In this document: one piece after another, positions 17,050-25,904 of the stretch
How the letters are laid out: every line of letters begins with the position of its first letter
Numbering within the stretch: the first letter of the stretch is position 1
From: Chitinophagaceae bacterium
GTDB taxonomy: Bacteria; Bacteroidota; Bacteroidia; Chitinophagales; Chitinophagaceae
Direction of reading: 5' to 3'
Length of the DNA: 64,000 nt
Assembly: GCA_019752045.1 (NCBI GenBank)
Contig: JAIEMP010000004.1
Coordinates: 1 to 64,000 of the forward strand
Translations under genes and position numbers: made by a program
The notes under the pieces: model-generated
What the model was told of the DNA's origin: nothing
The model's input: only the letters and a program-made list of their open reading frames with translations
Databases searched by the model: none

Positions 17050-17382
17050 TCATGAATGTGCTGACACTACTTTCAATCCTACAATGGAAGCAATCAACGT
17101 AGTAATAAAAAACAAACGCCAGAAATCAGCAGGCTCTTTAAAGAAGATGATTCCCATAATCACTGTTCCAACTGCACCAATGCCGGTCCATACAGCATAA
17201 GCAGTTCCTATAGGTAATGTTTGAGTGGCTTTGTATAACAGGAACATACTGATGGTAAGACATACAAAGAAGCCGATCATCCAATAAAGAGATGTATTAC
17301 CGTTAGTTACTCTTGCTTTGCCGAGGCAGGTAGCAAAACCAACTTCAAATAAACCGGCAATGATGAGAAGGATCCAATTCAT
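17050..17382 (-). CDS. Small multidrug resistance family exporter, SugE/Gdx-like
   Basis: 110-residue four-helix inner-membrane antiporter. Glu13 in the first helix (IIAGLFEVGFA) is the conserved proton/substrate-coupling residue. The segment LPIGTAYAVWTGIGAVGT is diagnostic of the Gdx/SugE branch, which exports guanidinium and some quaternary ammonium compounds. Only one subunit gene is present, so a homodimer is likely. It follows dusB on the same strand with a hairpin between. No guanidine riboswitch can fit in the 48-bp gap, so regulation of that type is not supported. Confidence 0.9.
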   Translation of the reverse strand: MNWILLIIAGLFEVGFATCLGKARVTNGNTSLYWMIGFFVCLTISMFLLYKATQTLPIGTAYAVWTGIGAVGTVIMGIIFFKEPADFWRLFFITTLIASIVGLKVVSAHS

Positions 17383-17398
17383 GTGTAATGTTGTTTGG

Positions 17399-17426
17399 GG
17401 TCAGGTCGCATGAAGCGGCCTGAACC
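17399..17426. repeat. GGTCAGG-type hairpin, dispersed copy 1
   Basis: An imperfect inverted repeat of the GGTCAGGTCGC / GCGGCCTGAACC type lies between sugE and dusB. A related, larger element lies at 57.23-57.31 kb. It may act as a terminator between the two genes. Confidence 0.5.
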
Positions 17427-17430
17427 ATTA

Positions 17431-18471
17431 TTAATCAATCGGGCACTTCTCGTGGTAGTTGATCAGTTCAATTTTAGAAGGAGCAAATTCAAAGCCGCTG
17501 AACTTTACAACAATCTCATCCAGTACTGCATCAATTTCTTCAACAGTGTTGAGGGTAACTAATTGGCCACGGTATTCTTTAATGTTGGGCAGTCCTTTTA
17601 AATAGTTGGCATAATGCCTGCGCATTTCAAAAATTCCAACCTTGGGTCCTTTCCATGCAAAGGATTTATGTAAATGCTTTCTGCATACTTCAACCCGTTG
17701 CTCAATAGTTGGAGGAGCAAGGCGCTCACCTGTTTTTATAAAATGTTTGATCTCATTAAAGATCCATGGATAACCAATGGCAGCACGACCAATCATCACA
17801 CCATCAACATCATAACGTTTTTTATACTCCACTGCTTTTTCCGGACTGTCAATATCACCATTACCAAAAATGGGGATCTGCATACGTGGATTATTTTTCA
17901 CCTTTGCAATAAGCGTCCAATCAGCTTCGCCTTTATACATCTGGCTGCGTGTACGTCCGTGAATACTCAATGCTTTAATACCAACATCCTGCAAACGTTC
18001 TGCAACCTCTTCAATATTCTTTGTGTTCTCATCCCAACCCAATCTTGTTTTTACCGTAACAGGTAAGGAAGTGGATTTCACAACGGAGGCGGTTAGCCGC
18101 ACCATCAGATCAATATCTTTCAACACACCGGCGCCTGCACCTTTCATCGCTACTTTTTTTACGGGGCAACCGAAGTTGATATCCACCAGGTCGGGGTTTA
18201 CCGTTTCACAAATACGTGCACTCATCCCTAATGCTTCTTCATCGCCACCAAAGATCTGGATACCAAAGGGACGTTCCTCTTCATCAAAATCAAGTTTCTT
18301 TAAACTCTTGATGGCATCACGGATCAATCCTTCGCTACTGATGAATTCGCTGAACATGAGATCGGCTCCATTGTCTTTACAAACTGCACGAAACGGCGGA
18401 TCACTTACATCCTCCATAGGAGCAAGTAAGAGCGGAAATTCAGGAAGCGATATGTTACCTATCTTTACCAC
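17431..18471 (-). CDS. dusB: tRNA-dihydrouridine synthase
   Basis: Flavoenzyme that reduces uridine to dihydrouridine in tRNA D-loops. The N-terminal LLLAPMEDVSDPPFR, the catalytic Cys in NFGCPVKKV, KTRLGW and the FMN-phosphate segment GVMIGRAAIG are all present. I chose the GTG at 18471, giving MVKIGNISLPEFP, which matches family N-termini. The in-frame TTG at 18489 overlaps the -7 box, so it is unlikely. At 346 residues the length is normal. sugE follows on the same strand. Confidence 0.93.
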   Translation of the reverse strand: MVKIGNISLPEFPLLLAPMEDVSDPPFRAVCKDNGADLMFSEFISSEGLIRDAIKSLKKLDFDEEERPFGIQIFGGDEEALGMSARICETVNPDLVDINFGCPVKKVAMKGAGAGVLKDIDLMVRLTASVVKSTSLPVTVKTRLGWDENTKNIEEVAERLQDVGIKALSIHGRTRSQMYKGEADWTLIAKVKNNPRMQIPIFGNGDIDSPEKAVEYKKRYDVDGVMIGRAAIGYPWIFNEIKHFIKTGERLAPPTIEQRVEVCRKHLHKSFAWKGPKVGIFEMRRHYANYLKGLPNIKEYRGQLVTLNTVEEIDAVLDEIVVKFSGFEFAPSKIELINYHEKCPID

Positions 18472-18486
18472 GTTCAAAAAGAATTG

Positions 18487-18494
18487 CAAATTTA
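18487..18494 (-). promoter_or_regulatory. -7 box (TAAATTTG) for dusB
   Basis: Perfect match on the minus strand 15 nt before the GTG start. It overlaps the upstream TTG and helps decide the start. Confidence 0.5.
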
Positions 18495-18514
18495 ACCACT
18501 TTCCACGAGTTGTT

Positions 18515-19468
18515 ATGTACGAAAATCAGTATCAGCGCAAATTAGAGCCGGCAGTTGAGTTTTTGATCCTTATGGGGATCTGGGTTGGATGTTTTGTGAT
18601 TGGAAGTGCTTCGGCAATACCTATCTGGATTGCTATGACGGGCAAATCAGTGCTTACAATGGACAAGGATATGTTTAATCCTGCTTATGTAAATGCATTG
18701 AAAGTGATCCAGGTGGTATCAACCATCATCATCTTTTTTATTCCTGCTGTTATTACAGCAAGGATTGCATCCACCAAACCGTTTCCAAGATTAGGATTTC
18801 ACAAGGGTATTCATCTCAACAGGGCAATTACAGCGATATTGATTTTATTATGTGCATTACCGTTAGTTGGATTTTTAGCAGAGATCAATAAAGCCATTCC
18901 TATTTCAGCAAGTCTCAAAAAAACATTTGATGCATTGGAGTCGCAATATGCAGAGCAGGTAAAACTGATGGCTACTTTTAAATCGCCCGCTGATTATATG
19001 ATTGCGTTGTTCATTATTGCATTAATGCCGGCCATTGTGGAAGAAATCTTTTTCAGAGGAGCCATGCAGAATATTTTTATGCGTTGGTTTAAAATTCCTT
19101 GGCTCGTTATTCTGATTACCGGATTTATTTTCAGCGCCATTCATTTTTCATGGTATGGATTTATTCCCCGTCTTGCATTGGGAATGGTCCTTGGTTATAT
19201 TTTTTATTTTACCGGCAATCTCTGGTACAGCATCATTGCACATTTTTTTAATAATGCATTGATGGTAACTATTCTTTACTGGCAGTATACAAAAGATAAA
19301 AAGATTGATATGGAAGTGGGCGAGAGTGCGCCCTGGTGGGCAGGCGCCATCAGTGCTGCAGTGGTATTTGGATTGTTTGTTTTGTTAAAAAAACTTTCTG
19401 CTACAAAAGTGGCGGCAGACAGTATAGCTGCTGATACAACTGAAGGGCCCAAAGATTATCTCTCTTAA
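18515..19468 (+). CDS. CPBP family intramembrane metalloprotease
   Basis: 317-residue membrane protein with the CAAX/bacteriocin-processing (CPBP, Abi) domain. The motif EEIFFRGAMQ supplies the Glu-Glu-x-x-x-Arg catalytic set, followed by the ATIHF-like segment FSAIHFSWYGF and the IIAHFFNNAL motif with metal-binding His and Asn. Seven or eight hydrophobic helices surround them. Targets are unknown; the family includes bacteriocin immunity and prenyl-protein proteases. The ATG at 18515 lies between divergent dusB and cdsA; the open frame continues further upstream but overlaps dusB there. cdsA follows 25 bp later. Confidence 0.9.
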   Translation: MYENQYQRKLEPAVEFLILMGIWVGCFVIGSASAIPIWIAMTGKSVLTMDKDMFNPAYVNALKVIQVVSTIIIFFIPAVITARIASTKPFPRLGFHKGIHLNRAITAILILLCALPLVGFLAEINKAIPISASLKKTFDALESQYAEQVKLMATFKSPADYMIALFIIALMPAIVEEIFFRGAMQNIFMRWFKIPWLVILITGFIFSAIHFSWYGFIPRLALGMVLGYIFYFTGNLWYSIIAHFFNNALMVTILYWQYTKDKKIDMEVGESAPWWAGAISAAVVFGLFVLLKKLSATKVAADSIAADTTEGPKDYLS

Positions 19469-19493
19469 AGAAGCACAACCTAACTGACTATGT

Positions 19494-20396
19494 ATGGCAT
19501 TTAACCTGCAAACATTTCAAACCCGTGCAATCACGGCAATCTTATTTGCTGTGATCATGCTTGTTGGTTTGTTATGGAACCACTGGAGTTTTCTTGTATT
19601 GTTCAGTATCATTCATTTTGGTTGCTGGTTCGAGTATCAAAAATTGGTAGCGTTGATTGATTCCGGTTATAAAACCATTAATCCGTTTCATAAGTATGGT
19701 GTAATGATTGCAGGTTACGGGTTGATGTTATTTTTTACCAGCGATTGGTACATAACTGATACGGTTTCTTTGCATGCAGTGGGGATGATGCTTGCATTGA
19801 TCTGTTTATTTATCATCCCCATCAGTGAATTATTGTTTTCGAAACATATTGTACTGAAAAATATTGCTCATTCATTATTTGGGTTGATCTATATTTCATT
19901 GAGCTGGGCATTGTTGCTGAACATACGAAGCAGCCCTTTGTGGATGGCAAAAGATGGACAGCATTCCATTGAACATTTTTTTGCATTGATGGAAGCGATG
20001 ACAGCTTATCTCATTCCACTCATCATCATCTGTTCTATCTGGATCAACGATACCATGGCATACATTGTTGGTTCATTCTTTGGTAAAACGCCGCTGAGTT
20101 CCATCTCTCCCAAAAAAACATGGGAAGGAACCATTGGCGGTATCATCCTTGCCGTTGTTGTGATTGGTTGTATTGCATGGGCGATGGGCCTCGATATAAT
20201 AAAAGTTGTGAGCATAGCTTTTATTGCAGCTGTTGCAGGAACCTTTGGCGATTTGCTGGAAAGCAAATTGAAACGTTTGGCAGGAGTAAAAGACAGCGGC
20301 AGTTTTATGCCGGGACATGGTGGTTTTTTAGATCGCTTCGATTCATTGCTGTTAGCGATTCCTTTTGTGTGGTTGTTTTTAAAAATTATTGAATAA
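19494..20396 (+). CDS. cdsA: Phosphatidate cytidylyltransferase
   Basis: Inner-membrane enzyme that makes CDP-diacylglycerol from phosphatidic acid and CTP, the branch point of phospholipid synthesis. The signature S-x-x-P-G-H-G-G-x-x-D-R-x-D-S is seen in SFMPGHGGFLDRFDS near the C-terminus; the upstream NDTMAYIVGSFFGKTPL and SPKKTWEGTIGG segments also match. Eight or so hydrophobic helices are present. Length is 300 residues. psd, which acts later in the pathway, lies two genes downstream. Confidence 0.95.
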   Translation: MAFNLQTFQTRAITAILFAVIMLVGLLWNHWSFLVLFSIIHFGCWFEYQKLVALIDSGYKTINPFHKYGVMIAGYGLMLFFTSDWYITDTVSLHAVGMMLALICLFIIPISELLFSKHIVLKNIAHSLFGLIYISLSWALLLNIRSSPLWMAKDGQHSIEHFFALMEAMTAYLIPLIIICSIWINDTMAYIVGSFFGKTPLSSISPKKTWEGTIGGIILAVVVIGCIAWAMGLDIIKVVSIAFIAAVAGTFGDLLESKLKRLAGVKDSGSFMPGHGGFLDRFDSLLLAIPFVWLFLKIIE

Positions 20397-20397
20397 C

Positions 20398-21054
20398 ATG
20401 CGGTATTACATCTTCCTTGTTTTGTTCGTGCTGTTTTCCTGCAAAGGAAAGAACACAAAAACAGAGCCTGTAAAAAAAGCAGAGCGTATAAACCTATCGG
20501 AGGTTGAAGAAGTAACTGCAGCTGTAAGTGCATTGTTGCCCTTGCCCAATGCTTTTCAGTTAAAGCGTGCAAAAAAATGGCACGATGCTTCAGGAGAAAA
20601 CTGGCTGGTGCTGTATGAAACAGGAGCGTATATTGAAAAAGGGGAAACCAATGCTTCAGCTAAACTTTCAGCTGTGCTGTATCAAAAAACAGATAGTGGC
20701 TTTGTGCAGAAATGGAAAATGACCGACAATATCAGCAATTGTGAATTTGATATCACTTGTTCTTTTTACGATGATCATTTATCAATCACCGATCTCGACA
20801 GTAATGGTATTGCTGAAATTACTCTTGTATATGCACTCAGTTGTAAAGGGGATGTAAGTCCGCATGAAAAAAAGCTGATCCTATATGAAGGCACAAACAA
20901 ATATGCCATCCGTGGCGAAGAATTAATGATCATGCAAAAAGATAGCATTGGCGGAACCATGGAGGTTGATCCTGCTTTCAGCAAGGCCCCTGCTGTTTTT
21001 CTTTCGTTTGCCAAAGAATACTGGAGCAGGTTTGGGTTGCAGAAGTATGATTGA
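20398..21054 (+). CDS. Hypothetical lipoprotein between cdsA and psd
   Basis: 218-residue protein with a lipoprotein signal (FLVLFVLFSCKGK). A calcium-binding-like DLDSNGIAEITLVY segment in the middle resembles FG-GAP or EF-hand-like loops found in many Bacteroidota secreted proteins. It starts at the ATG at 20398, overlapping nothing, right after the cdsA stop. The position between two phospholipid genes may be incidental. I do not know its function. Confidence 0.75.
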   Translation: MRYYIFLVLFVLFSCKGKNTKTEPVKKAERINLSEVEEVTAAVSALLPLPNAFQLKRAKKWHDASGENWLVLYETGAYIEKGETNASAKLSAVLYQKTDSGFVQKWKMTDNISNCEFDITCSFYDDHLSITDLDSNGIAEITLVYALSCKGDVSPHEKKLILYEGTNKYAIRGEELMIMQKDSIGGTMEVDPAFSKAPAVFLSFAKEYWSRFGLQKYD

Positions 21055-21098
21055 TTTCTGCTGAATCAGCCGACACGATACATTCAGCCGAATCTTTG

Positions 21099-21106
21099 TA
21101 CTTTCG
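21099..21106 (+). promoter_or_regulatory. -7 box (TACTTTCG) for psd
   Basis: One mismatch from TAnnTTTG, 17 nt before the psd ATG. It suggests psd can be transcribed separately from cdsA. Confidence 0.4.
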
Positions 21107-21123
21107 CAGCTCAATACAGCTAC

Positions 21124-21780
21124 ATGACTATTCACAGAGAAGGATTTAAAAGTATTTCCATTGCGGCCATTTTGTTTATTCTCATCAATCTCATGGCCTT
21201 TAATTTTTTGAGTCCAACCTTGCCGCTGCTTTCCTGGTTAATTTTTATTGTAACACTGGTGTTCTTATTATTTATCATCTCTTTCTTTCGTATCCCCAAA
21301 CGTACTACTGTTTTAAATGAACATGCTATTTACAGTCCTTGCGATGGTAAAGTGGTGGTGATTGAAGAAATTACTGATGTTGAGTATTTTAAAGACAAGC
21401 GTATTCAGCTGAGTGTGTTTATGAGTCCGGCCAATGTGCATGTGAACATCAATCCCATTTCAGGTGAAGTCAATTATTCGCAATACCACAAAGGAAAATA
21501 CCTGGTTGCGTGGAATCCTAAATCATCTACTGAAAACGAACGCCATAGTGTTGTATTAAGTGACGGACGCATTACTATTCTTGTAAAACAAATTGCAGGT
21601 GCTGTTGCTAAACGCATTGTAAACTACCTGGAGCCCGGACAAAAAGTTGAGCAGGGCGGTGAGCTGGGCTTTATTAAATTCGGCTCCCGTGTTGATGTGT
21701 TGTTGCCTCCCGGAACAAAAATCAATGTAAAGCTGAATGAAGTGGTGAAAGGCGGGGTTACTGTGCTGGCGGAGTATTGA
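21124..21780 (+). CDS. psd: Phosphatidylserine decarboxylase family protein
   Basis: 218-residue protein of the short (archaeal-type) Psd group, which forms phosphatidylethanolamine. Two N-terminal membrane helices precede the domain. The conserved segments CDGKVVVIEE, FMSPANVHVN and ENERHSVVL are present. The self-cleavage site is in FIKFGSRVDV, where GS supplies the serine that becomes pyruvoyl. It follows cdsA and a lipoprotein gene, consistent with a phospholipid cluster. pssA is not seen in the window. Confidence 0.93.
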   Translation: MTIHREGFKSISIAAILFILINLMAFNFLSPTLPLLSWLIFIVTLVFLLFIISFFRIPKRTTVLNEHAIYSPCDGKVVVIEEITDVEYFKDKRIQLSVFMSPANVHVNINPISGEVNYSQYHKGKYLVAWNPKSSTENERHSVVLSDGRITILVKQIAGAVAKRIVNYLEPGQKVEQGGELGFIKFGSRVDVLLPPGTKINVKLNEVVKGGVTVLAEY

Positions 21781-21839
21781 TGGTGAGTGGTGAATTGATA
21801 CGGGCATAGCTTAAATGGATTTTTGTTAACTTTATACAA

Positions 21840-22466
21840 ATGGATTTTCGTTATGAACTACAAAATATCCTTTCAGCAACTGGCCAAAGTACAGCAGGAA
21901 ATCTTATCCAAACAGCAGCCCACTACCTTAAGCAAGGCCAAAAAACAGGTAAGTCAATTGAAGCAGTCAGGCTCACTAAAGATGAAGAAGCAGCGAAGCT
22001 GATTGAAATGGCCCAAACAGAAAATCATTGGATTGAGCATATTGATGAATCCCGTTTTATTGCAAGAGGTGCAGAACAAAGGGTTTATCTGGATATTGAT
22101 GCAAGGTTTGTGATCAAATTAAATGATGCTGTTTTCTATTTATCGTGGAGTGATTATTTTCTTAGTCTGCAGATTCATAATTTATTTTTCCCCGGCACCG
22201 CTTATATGTTAATCGGTTTTTACCTTTAAAATAATTTGTTGCATGCAGTTGTCAGGCAGCCATATATTGCCATAACAGAGCCAACAAATTTAGAGTCAGT
22301 GAAAGAGATTCTATCAGCAAATGGATTTCGGCTTAAGAAAAATAACGACTACTATCATACAGAGCTCAAATTAATACTCGAAGATTTGCACGATGAGAAT
22401 GTACTAACTAATAACGGCACATTATTTTTTATTGATACTGTATTTTACCTGATGCCTGAGATGTAG
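21840..22466 (+). pseudogene. Kinase-like gene of the polyvalent-kinase type interrupted by an in-frame stop
   Basis: Two open frames in the same reading frame (21840-22226 and 22230-22466) are separated by a single TAA at 22227-22229. Read through, they give about 207 residues. The first part contains RFIARGAEQRVYLD and FVIKLND, resembling a glycine-rich loop and a Lys strand. The second has LILEDLHDENVLTNNGTLFFIDT, a catalytic-loop pattern (D-x-H-x-x-N then FIDT). This matches kinase-like domains of the sort found in phage-type polyvalent proteins. A single base change would repair it. It may be a dead gene, a sequencing error or a recoded stop; I favour a recent nonsense mutation. (The catalytic-loop run spans 22356-22436.). 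Confidence 0.6.
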
Positions 22467-22480
22467 AACCTCTACTGCTA

Positions 22481-23179
22481 TCAAAATATCTCCTCCAACT
22501 CCCTCAAATGATGAATGACATACGTGGGGCGTATTCCATTTAACTCCGCATTGATATGATTTACAAATACTGCATCCATCCCCGCATTCAGCGCACCTTG
22601 TATATCTGCATCGAGGTTATCACCAATCATGATGCTTTCTTTTACATCTGCTTTGGTAACCTTTAACGCATAATCAAAAATTTCTTTGTTGGGTTTGATG
22701 CTGTTACTGGTTTCGCTGGTGATCACTTCTTCAAAATAATGTCCCAGTTTACTGTTATCTAATTTCCGCCACTGTGTTTTTTCAAAACCATTGGTAATAA
22801 GATGCAGCCTGTATTCTTTCTCTTTCAGGTGTTGCAGAATTTCATGCGTATAAGGGAAGAGATTTTGTTTGGTAGGAAGTAATTCTAAAAAATGATGACT
22901 CATTTTTTTGGCGAGCACTTCACTGCCGTTTTTAAAATCGAGCAAGGTACGCCACATCCGTTTCCATTTGAGATCATCCGCAGTAATTAAACCATGATGA
23001 TATCGATCCCATAAAATGGCATTGTGATGCAGGTATTGTTTGCAGAACAGATCAAAATCATTCACACCTGCTGTTTCAAGTTGAAGATCTCTGTACACAT
23101 CGGCCAGTGTTTCCATGGCATTGGCATCAAAATCCCATAGGGTATGATCTAAATCAAAAAAGAGATGACGGTAAGACAT
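22481..23179 (-). CDS. HAD family pyrimidine nucleotidase, YjjG-like
   Basis: 232-residue haloacid-dehalogenase-type phosphatase. Motif I is FFDLDHTLWDFD, motif II is LITNGF with a following GFEKTQWRKL segment, motif III is the Lys in NSIKPNKEIFD, and motif IV is MIGDNLDADIQGA. A helical cap lies between I and II. The order and the YHHGLI segment resemble the YjjG family, which hydrolyses non-canonical pyrimidine nucleotides; the substrate is inferred. It is probably cytosolic and stands alone. Confidence 0.88.
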   Translation of the reverse strand: MSYRHLFFDLDHTLWDFDANAMETLADVYRDLQLETAGVNDFDLFCKQYLHHNAILWDRYHHGLITADDLKWKRMWRTLLDFKNGSEVLAKKMSHHFLELLPTKQNLFPYTHEILQHLKEKEYRLHLITNGFEKTQWRKLDNSKLGHYFEEVITSETSNSIKPNKEIFDYALKVTKADVKESIMIGDNLDADIQGALNAGMDAVFVNHINAELNGIRPTYVIHHLRELEEIF

Positions 23180-23263
23180 GCCGCAAATTACGAACTACAC
23201 AATAAGAACTAAGGGTGGAACTGAAAAAAGTTCGTACTTCGCATTACCTAATACAGATCTGTT

Positions 23264-23980
23264 ATGAATGTTATTATTACCGGAGCTTCCAGGGGAATCG
23301 GAAAAGCCATTGCTGAAATATTTGCAGCCAACGGGCATGCATTATACCTCTGTTCAAAAAACGAAGTGGCGTTGTATAAAACCATGGAAGAGTTGCTGCT
23401 GAAATATCCCGGTTCAAAAATCAAAGCAAAAGCAAGAGACCTGAGTAAAAAAGAAGAAGTGGAAAATTTTGGTCAGTGGCTGTTGGATAATGGAATTCGG
23501 ATTGATGTGCTGGTGAACAATGCCGGTAATTTTTTACCCGGCAGTATACAAAACGAAGAAGCAGGTGCACTGGAAGAAATGATAGCAGTGAATTTATACA
23601 GTGCTTATTTTTTAACCCGTAAACTGTTGCCTTCAATGATGAAGCAGCAACAGGTAAACGGAACCCGTGGTCATATTTTTAACATGTGCTCTATTGCATC
23701 ACTTGCAGCCTATAGCAACGGAGGTTCTTACAGCATCAGCAAATTTGCACTGAACGGTTTCAGTAAAAACCTGCGGGAAGAAATGAAACCACATCACATA
23801 AAAGTAACCGCCGTTTTTCCCGGTGCTGTAATGACGGATTCCTGGGGTGATTATGATAACTCTGCTAACCGCATTATGGAAGCAGAAGATATAGCTAAAA
23901 TGATGTTCGCTAGTGCTATGCTTTCGCCGCAGGCATGTGTGGAGGAAATACTTATTCGTCCGCAGTTGGGTGATTTGTAA
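23264..23980 (+). CDS. SDR family oxidoreductase
   Basis: 238-residue classical short-chain dehydrogenase/reductase. The nucleotide-binding motif ITGASRGIGKAIA is at the N-terminus, NNAG at about residues 86-89, the catalytic Ser in FNMCSIAS and the YSISK motif supply Ser-Tyr-Lys, and the FPGAVMTD segment follows. The substrate is unknown. It lies 35 bp before the BatD gene, but a promoter box in the gap suggests separate transcription. Confidence 0.92.
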   Translation: MNVIITGASRGIGKAIAEIFAANGHALYLCSKNEVALYKTMEELLLKYPGSKIKAKARDLSKKEEVENFGQWLLDNGIRIDVLVNNAGNFLPGSIQNEEAGALEEMIAVNLYSAYFLTRKLLPSMMKQQQVNGTRGHIFNMCSIASLAAYSNGGSYSISKFALNGFSKNLREEMKPHHIKVTAVFPGAVMTDSWGDYDNSANRIMEAEDIAKMMFASAMLSPQACVEEILIRPQLGDL

Positions 23981-24044
23981 GACCTCTCCCAATCATTTAA
24001 CATCTGTTTTCATGAATGTGTAAGGCTGGCAAAGATGCTTGTTT

Positions 24045-24052
24045 TACATTTG
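24045..24052 (+). promoter_or_regulatory. -7 box (TACATTTG) for batD
   Basis: Perfect TAnnTTTG match 5 nt before the ATG at 24058. This spacing would make a leaderless or near-leaderless message, as for pheS and the delta' gene. Confidence 0.55.
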
Positions 24053-24057
24053 TAAAC

Positions 24058-25881
24058 ATGTGTTGGAAGATGCAATACCGTTTAGTGATCTGTGTACTGA
24101 TGCTTTCGTTGTTTGTGCCAGTTGCTGCACAAATAAAATTTGTTGTAATTCCCAGTAAAACTGTTGTTGCACAGAACGAAACATTTCAACTGCAGTTTGT
24201 TATTGAAGGAACCACACAGGTGGATGATTTTAAAGCACCCAGCTTCCGCAATTTTGAGCAACTGAGCGGACTTGATCAGGCTAATGGATGGACATGGGTG
24301 AATGGTGCTTTATCAGAATATGTGAGCTATACCATTTTGCTTCGCCCCAAAATAAAAAGGAAACTGCCTGTTGCTTCTGCAGTGGCAAAAGTAAAAGGCA
24401 AGCTCATTACATCTGCGCCGTTAACGATTGTTGTAACAGAGACAGGAACCACCACACAATCTATGACAGAAGAACGACCCGATTATTATTTACTACCCGG
24501 CGAAAATGTAAAAGAAAAAATTTCAAAAAACTTATTTATTAAAGCAACTATTGATAAACACACTTGCTATGTGGGTGAGCCTGTTCTTGCAACCTTTAAA
24601 TTATTTACACGGCTCGACAGTGAATCGAAGATTGTAAAGCGGCCATCGTTAAACGGATTCTCTGTGATTGACCTGGAAGAACCGGAAGCAGGCATTTTTT
24701 CAAAAGAAATGTATAATGGTAAACTTTTTAACTGCTATCTCATTCGCAAAGTGCAGTTGTTCCCCTTACAGTCAGGTATGATCAGTATAGAACCGGTTGA
24801 AGTGGAAAACATTGTTCGAATGATCAAAGCAAAAACAGGCAGCAGTAAAGAAACCGGAACCTGGCTTGATGCGATGATGGAAAAAATGCAGGATGCAGAA
24901 ATCAGCAGTGAGAATATTATTGAAGAAAAATTGTTATTGAAAACTGAAGAACTGAAAGTGAATGTGCTGGAGTTGCCTCAAAAGAATAAACCTGAAACAT
25001 TCAATGGCGCTGTTGGCAACTTTACCATGGAAGCCGGTTTACTGAACAATGAAATAGCTGCCAACGATAATGCAACACTCCGCATCAGCATCAAAGGAAG
25101 AGGAAATATTCCCATGATCACAACACCAATTGTTAACTGGCCCGCCGGAGTTGATTCTTTTGAAGCAAAGATGACAGAAGAGATCAATAAAACATCTTCA
25201 CCCATCAGCGGCAGCAAAACATTTGATATCCCGTTTTCGGTTGCTAAGACCGGGATGTTTGAAATACCATCTGTCCGCTTTTCTTATTTTGATGAAAAGA
25301 CAAGAAGCTATCAAACCATCACAACAAAAAATCTGCAGTTAAATGTAACGGCGGCAGTAAAAAGAAAACTACCTGTGCAAACAGGTTCGCCCGCAGTGAA
25401 TGAATCAAACCCTTCCTGGGTATGGGTTGCAGGCGGCGGAGGGTTGTTGTTGTTGCTGGCAGGAGGTTTGCTCTTTTTTGTACAACGTAAAAAACAAACT
25501 GATCTTAAAGAAAAAGTAGCTGTTGTAAAAGAAGAAGAAATAAAACCAATCAAAACAGTTGCTGCATATCTGCAACCTGCAGTTGCACTAAAGGATGGGC
25601 TTCATCAAAAACAGTTTTATACGTTGCTGATGGAAGCTGTTCAACTTTTTTTAACAGACAGATTACAGTTGAACGAACAGGTCGTTAACAATGCAATGCT
25701 TGCAGAGGTATTAAAACAAAAAGAGTGGAACGATCTTGCTGCACAATTTCAACTAATCATGAACGAATGTGAAATGCTGGTGTTTAGTGGTGTGGAAGTG
25801 AGTGATGCTAAAGATCAGTTACTTATATCATCAATTGAGTTGATGAAAGAAACAGACAGAAGAGTCAGTTGCGTTTATTAA
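24058..25881 (+). CDS. batD: BatD family protein
   Basis: 607-residue membrane protein of the Bacteroides aerotolerance (Bat) group. A signal peptide ends near VAAQ. A large periplasmic beta-rich region with oxygen-tolerance (BatD) repeats covers about residues 30-460, then a Trp/Gly/Leu-rich transmembrane helix (VWVAGGGGLLLLLAGGLLFF) and a C-terminal cytosolic helical domain. BatABCE, MoxR or CoxE-type partners are not seen, so it is an orphan here. Start choice: ATG 24058, with ATG 24070 as an alternative; both leave a good signal peptide. Bat proteins are linked to stress tolerance, but the mechanism is not settled. Confidence 0.9.
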   Translation: MCWKMQYRLVICVLMLSLFVPVAAQIKFVVIPSKTVVAQNETFQLQFVIEGTTQVDDFKAPSFRNFEQLSGLDQANGWTWVNGALSEYVSYTILLRPKIKRKLPVASAVAKVKGKLITSAPLTIVVTETGTTTQSMTEERPDYYLLPGENVKEKISKNLFIKATIDKHTCYVGEPVLATFKLFTRLDSESKIVKRPSLNGFSVIDLEEPEAGIFSKEMYNGKLFNCYLIRKVQLFPLQSGMISIEPVEVENIVRMIKAKTGSSKETGTWLDAMMEKMQDAEISSENIIEEKLLLKTEELKVNVLELPQKNKPETFNGAVGNFTMEAGLLNNEIAANDNATLRISIKGRGNIPMITTPIVNWPAGVDSFEAKMTEEINKTSSPISGSKTFDIPFSVAKTGMFEIPSVRFSYFDEKTRSYQTITTKNLQLNVTAAVKRKLPVQTGSPAVNESNPSWVWVAGGGGLLLLLAGGLLFFVQRKKQTDLKEKVAVVKEEEIKPIKTVAAYLQPAVALKDGLHQKQFYTLLMEAVQLFLTDRLQLNEQVVNNAMLAEVLKQKEWNDLAAQFQLIMNECEMLVFSGVEVSDAKDQLLISSIELMKETDRRVSCVY

Positions 25882-25904
25882 GTTTTACCTGCAGGTTCGA
25901 TTAA

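Noticed and set aside
17383-17430. Guanidine riboswitch upstream of the SugE/Gdx gene.
   Set aside because: The gap to dusB is 48 bp and is mostly a hairpin repeat; a guanidine-I or -III aptamer does not fit.
18023-18514. The frame upstream of the CPBP gene is open for 164 codons.
   Set aside because: It lies wholly opposite the well-identified dusB gene and its translation has low-complexity Ser-rich shadow composition. The CPBP protein begins naturally at 18515.
21840-22229. Two independent small genes instead of one broken kinase.
   Set aside because: Both halves are in the same frame, the second has only a TTG start, and the kinase-like catalytic loop lies in the second half while the Lys strand lies in the first.
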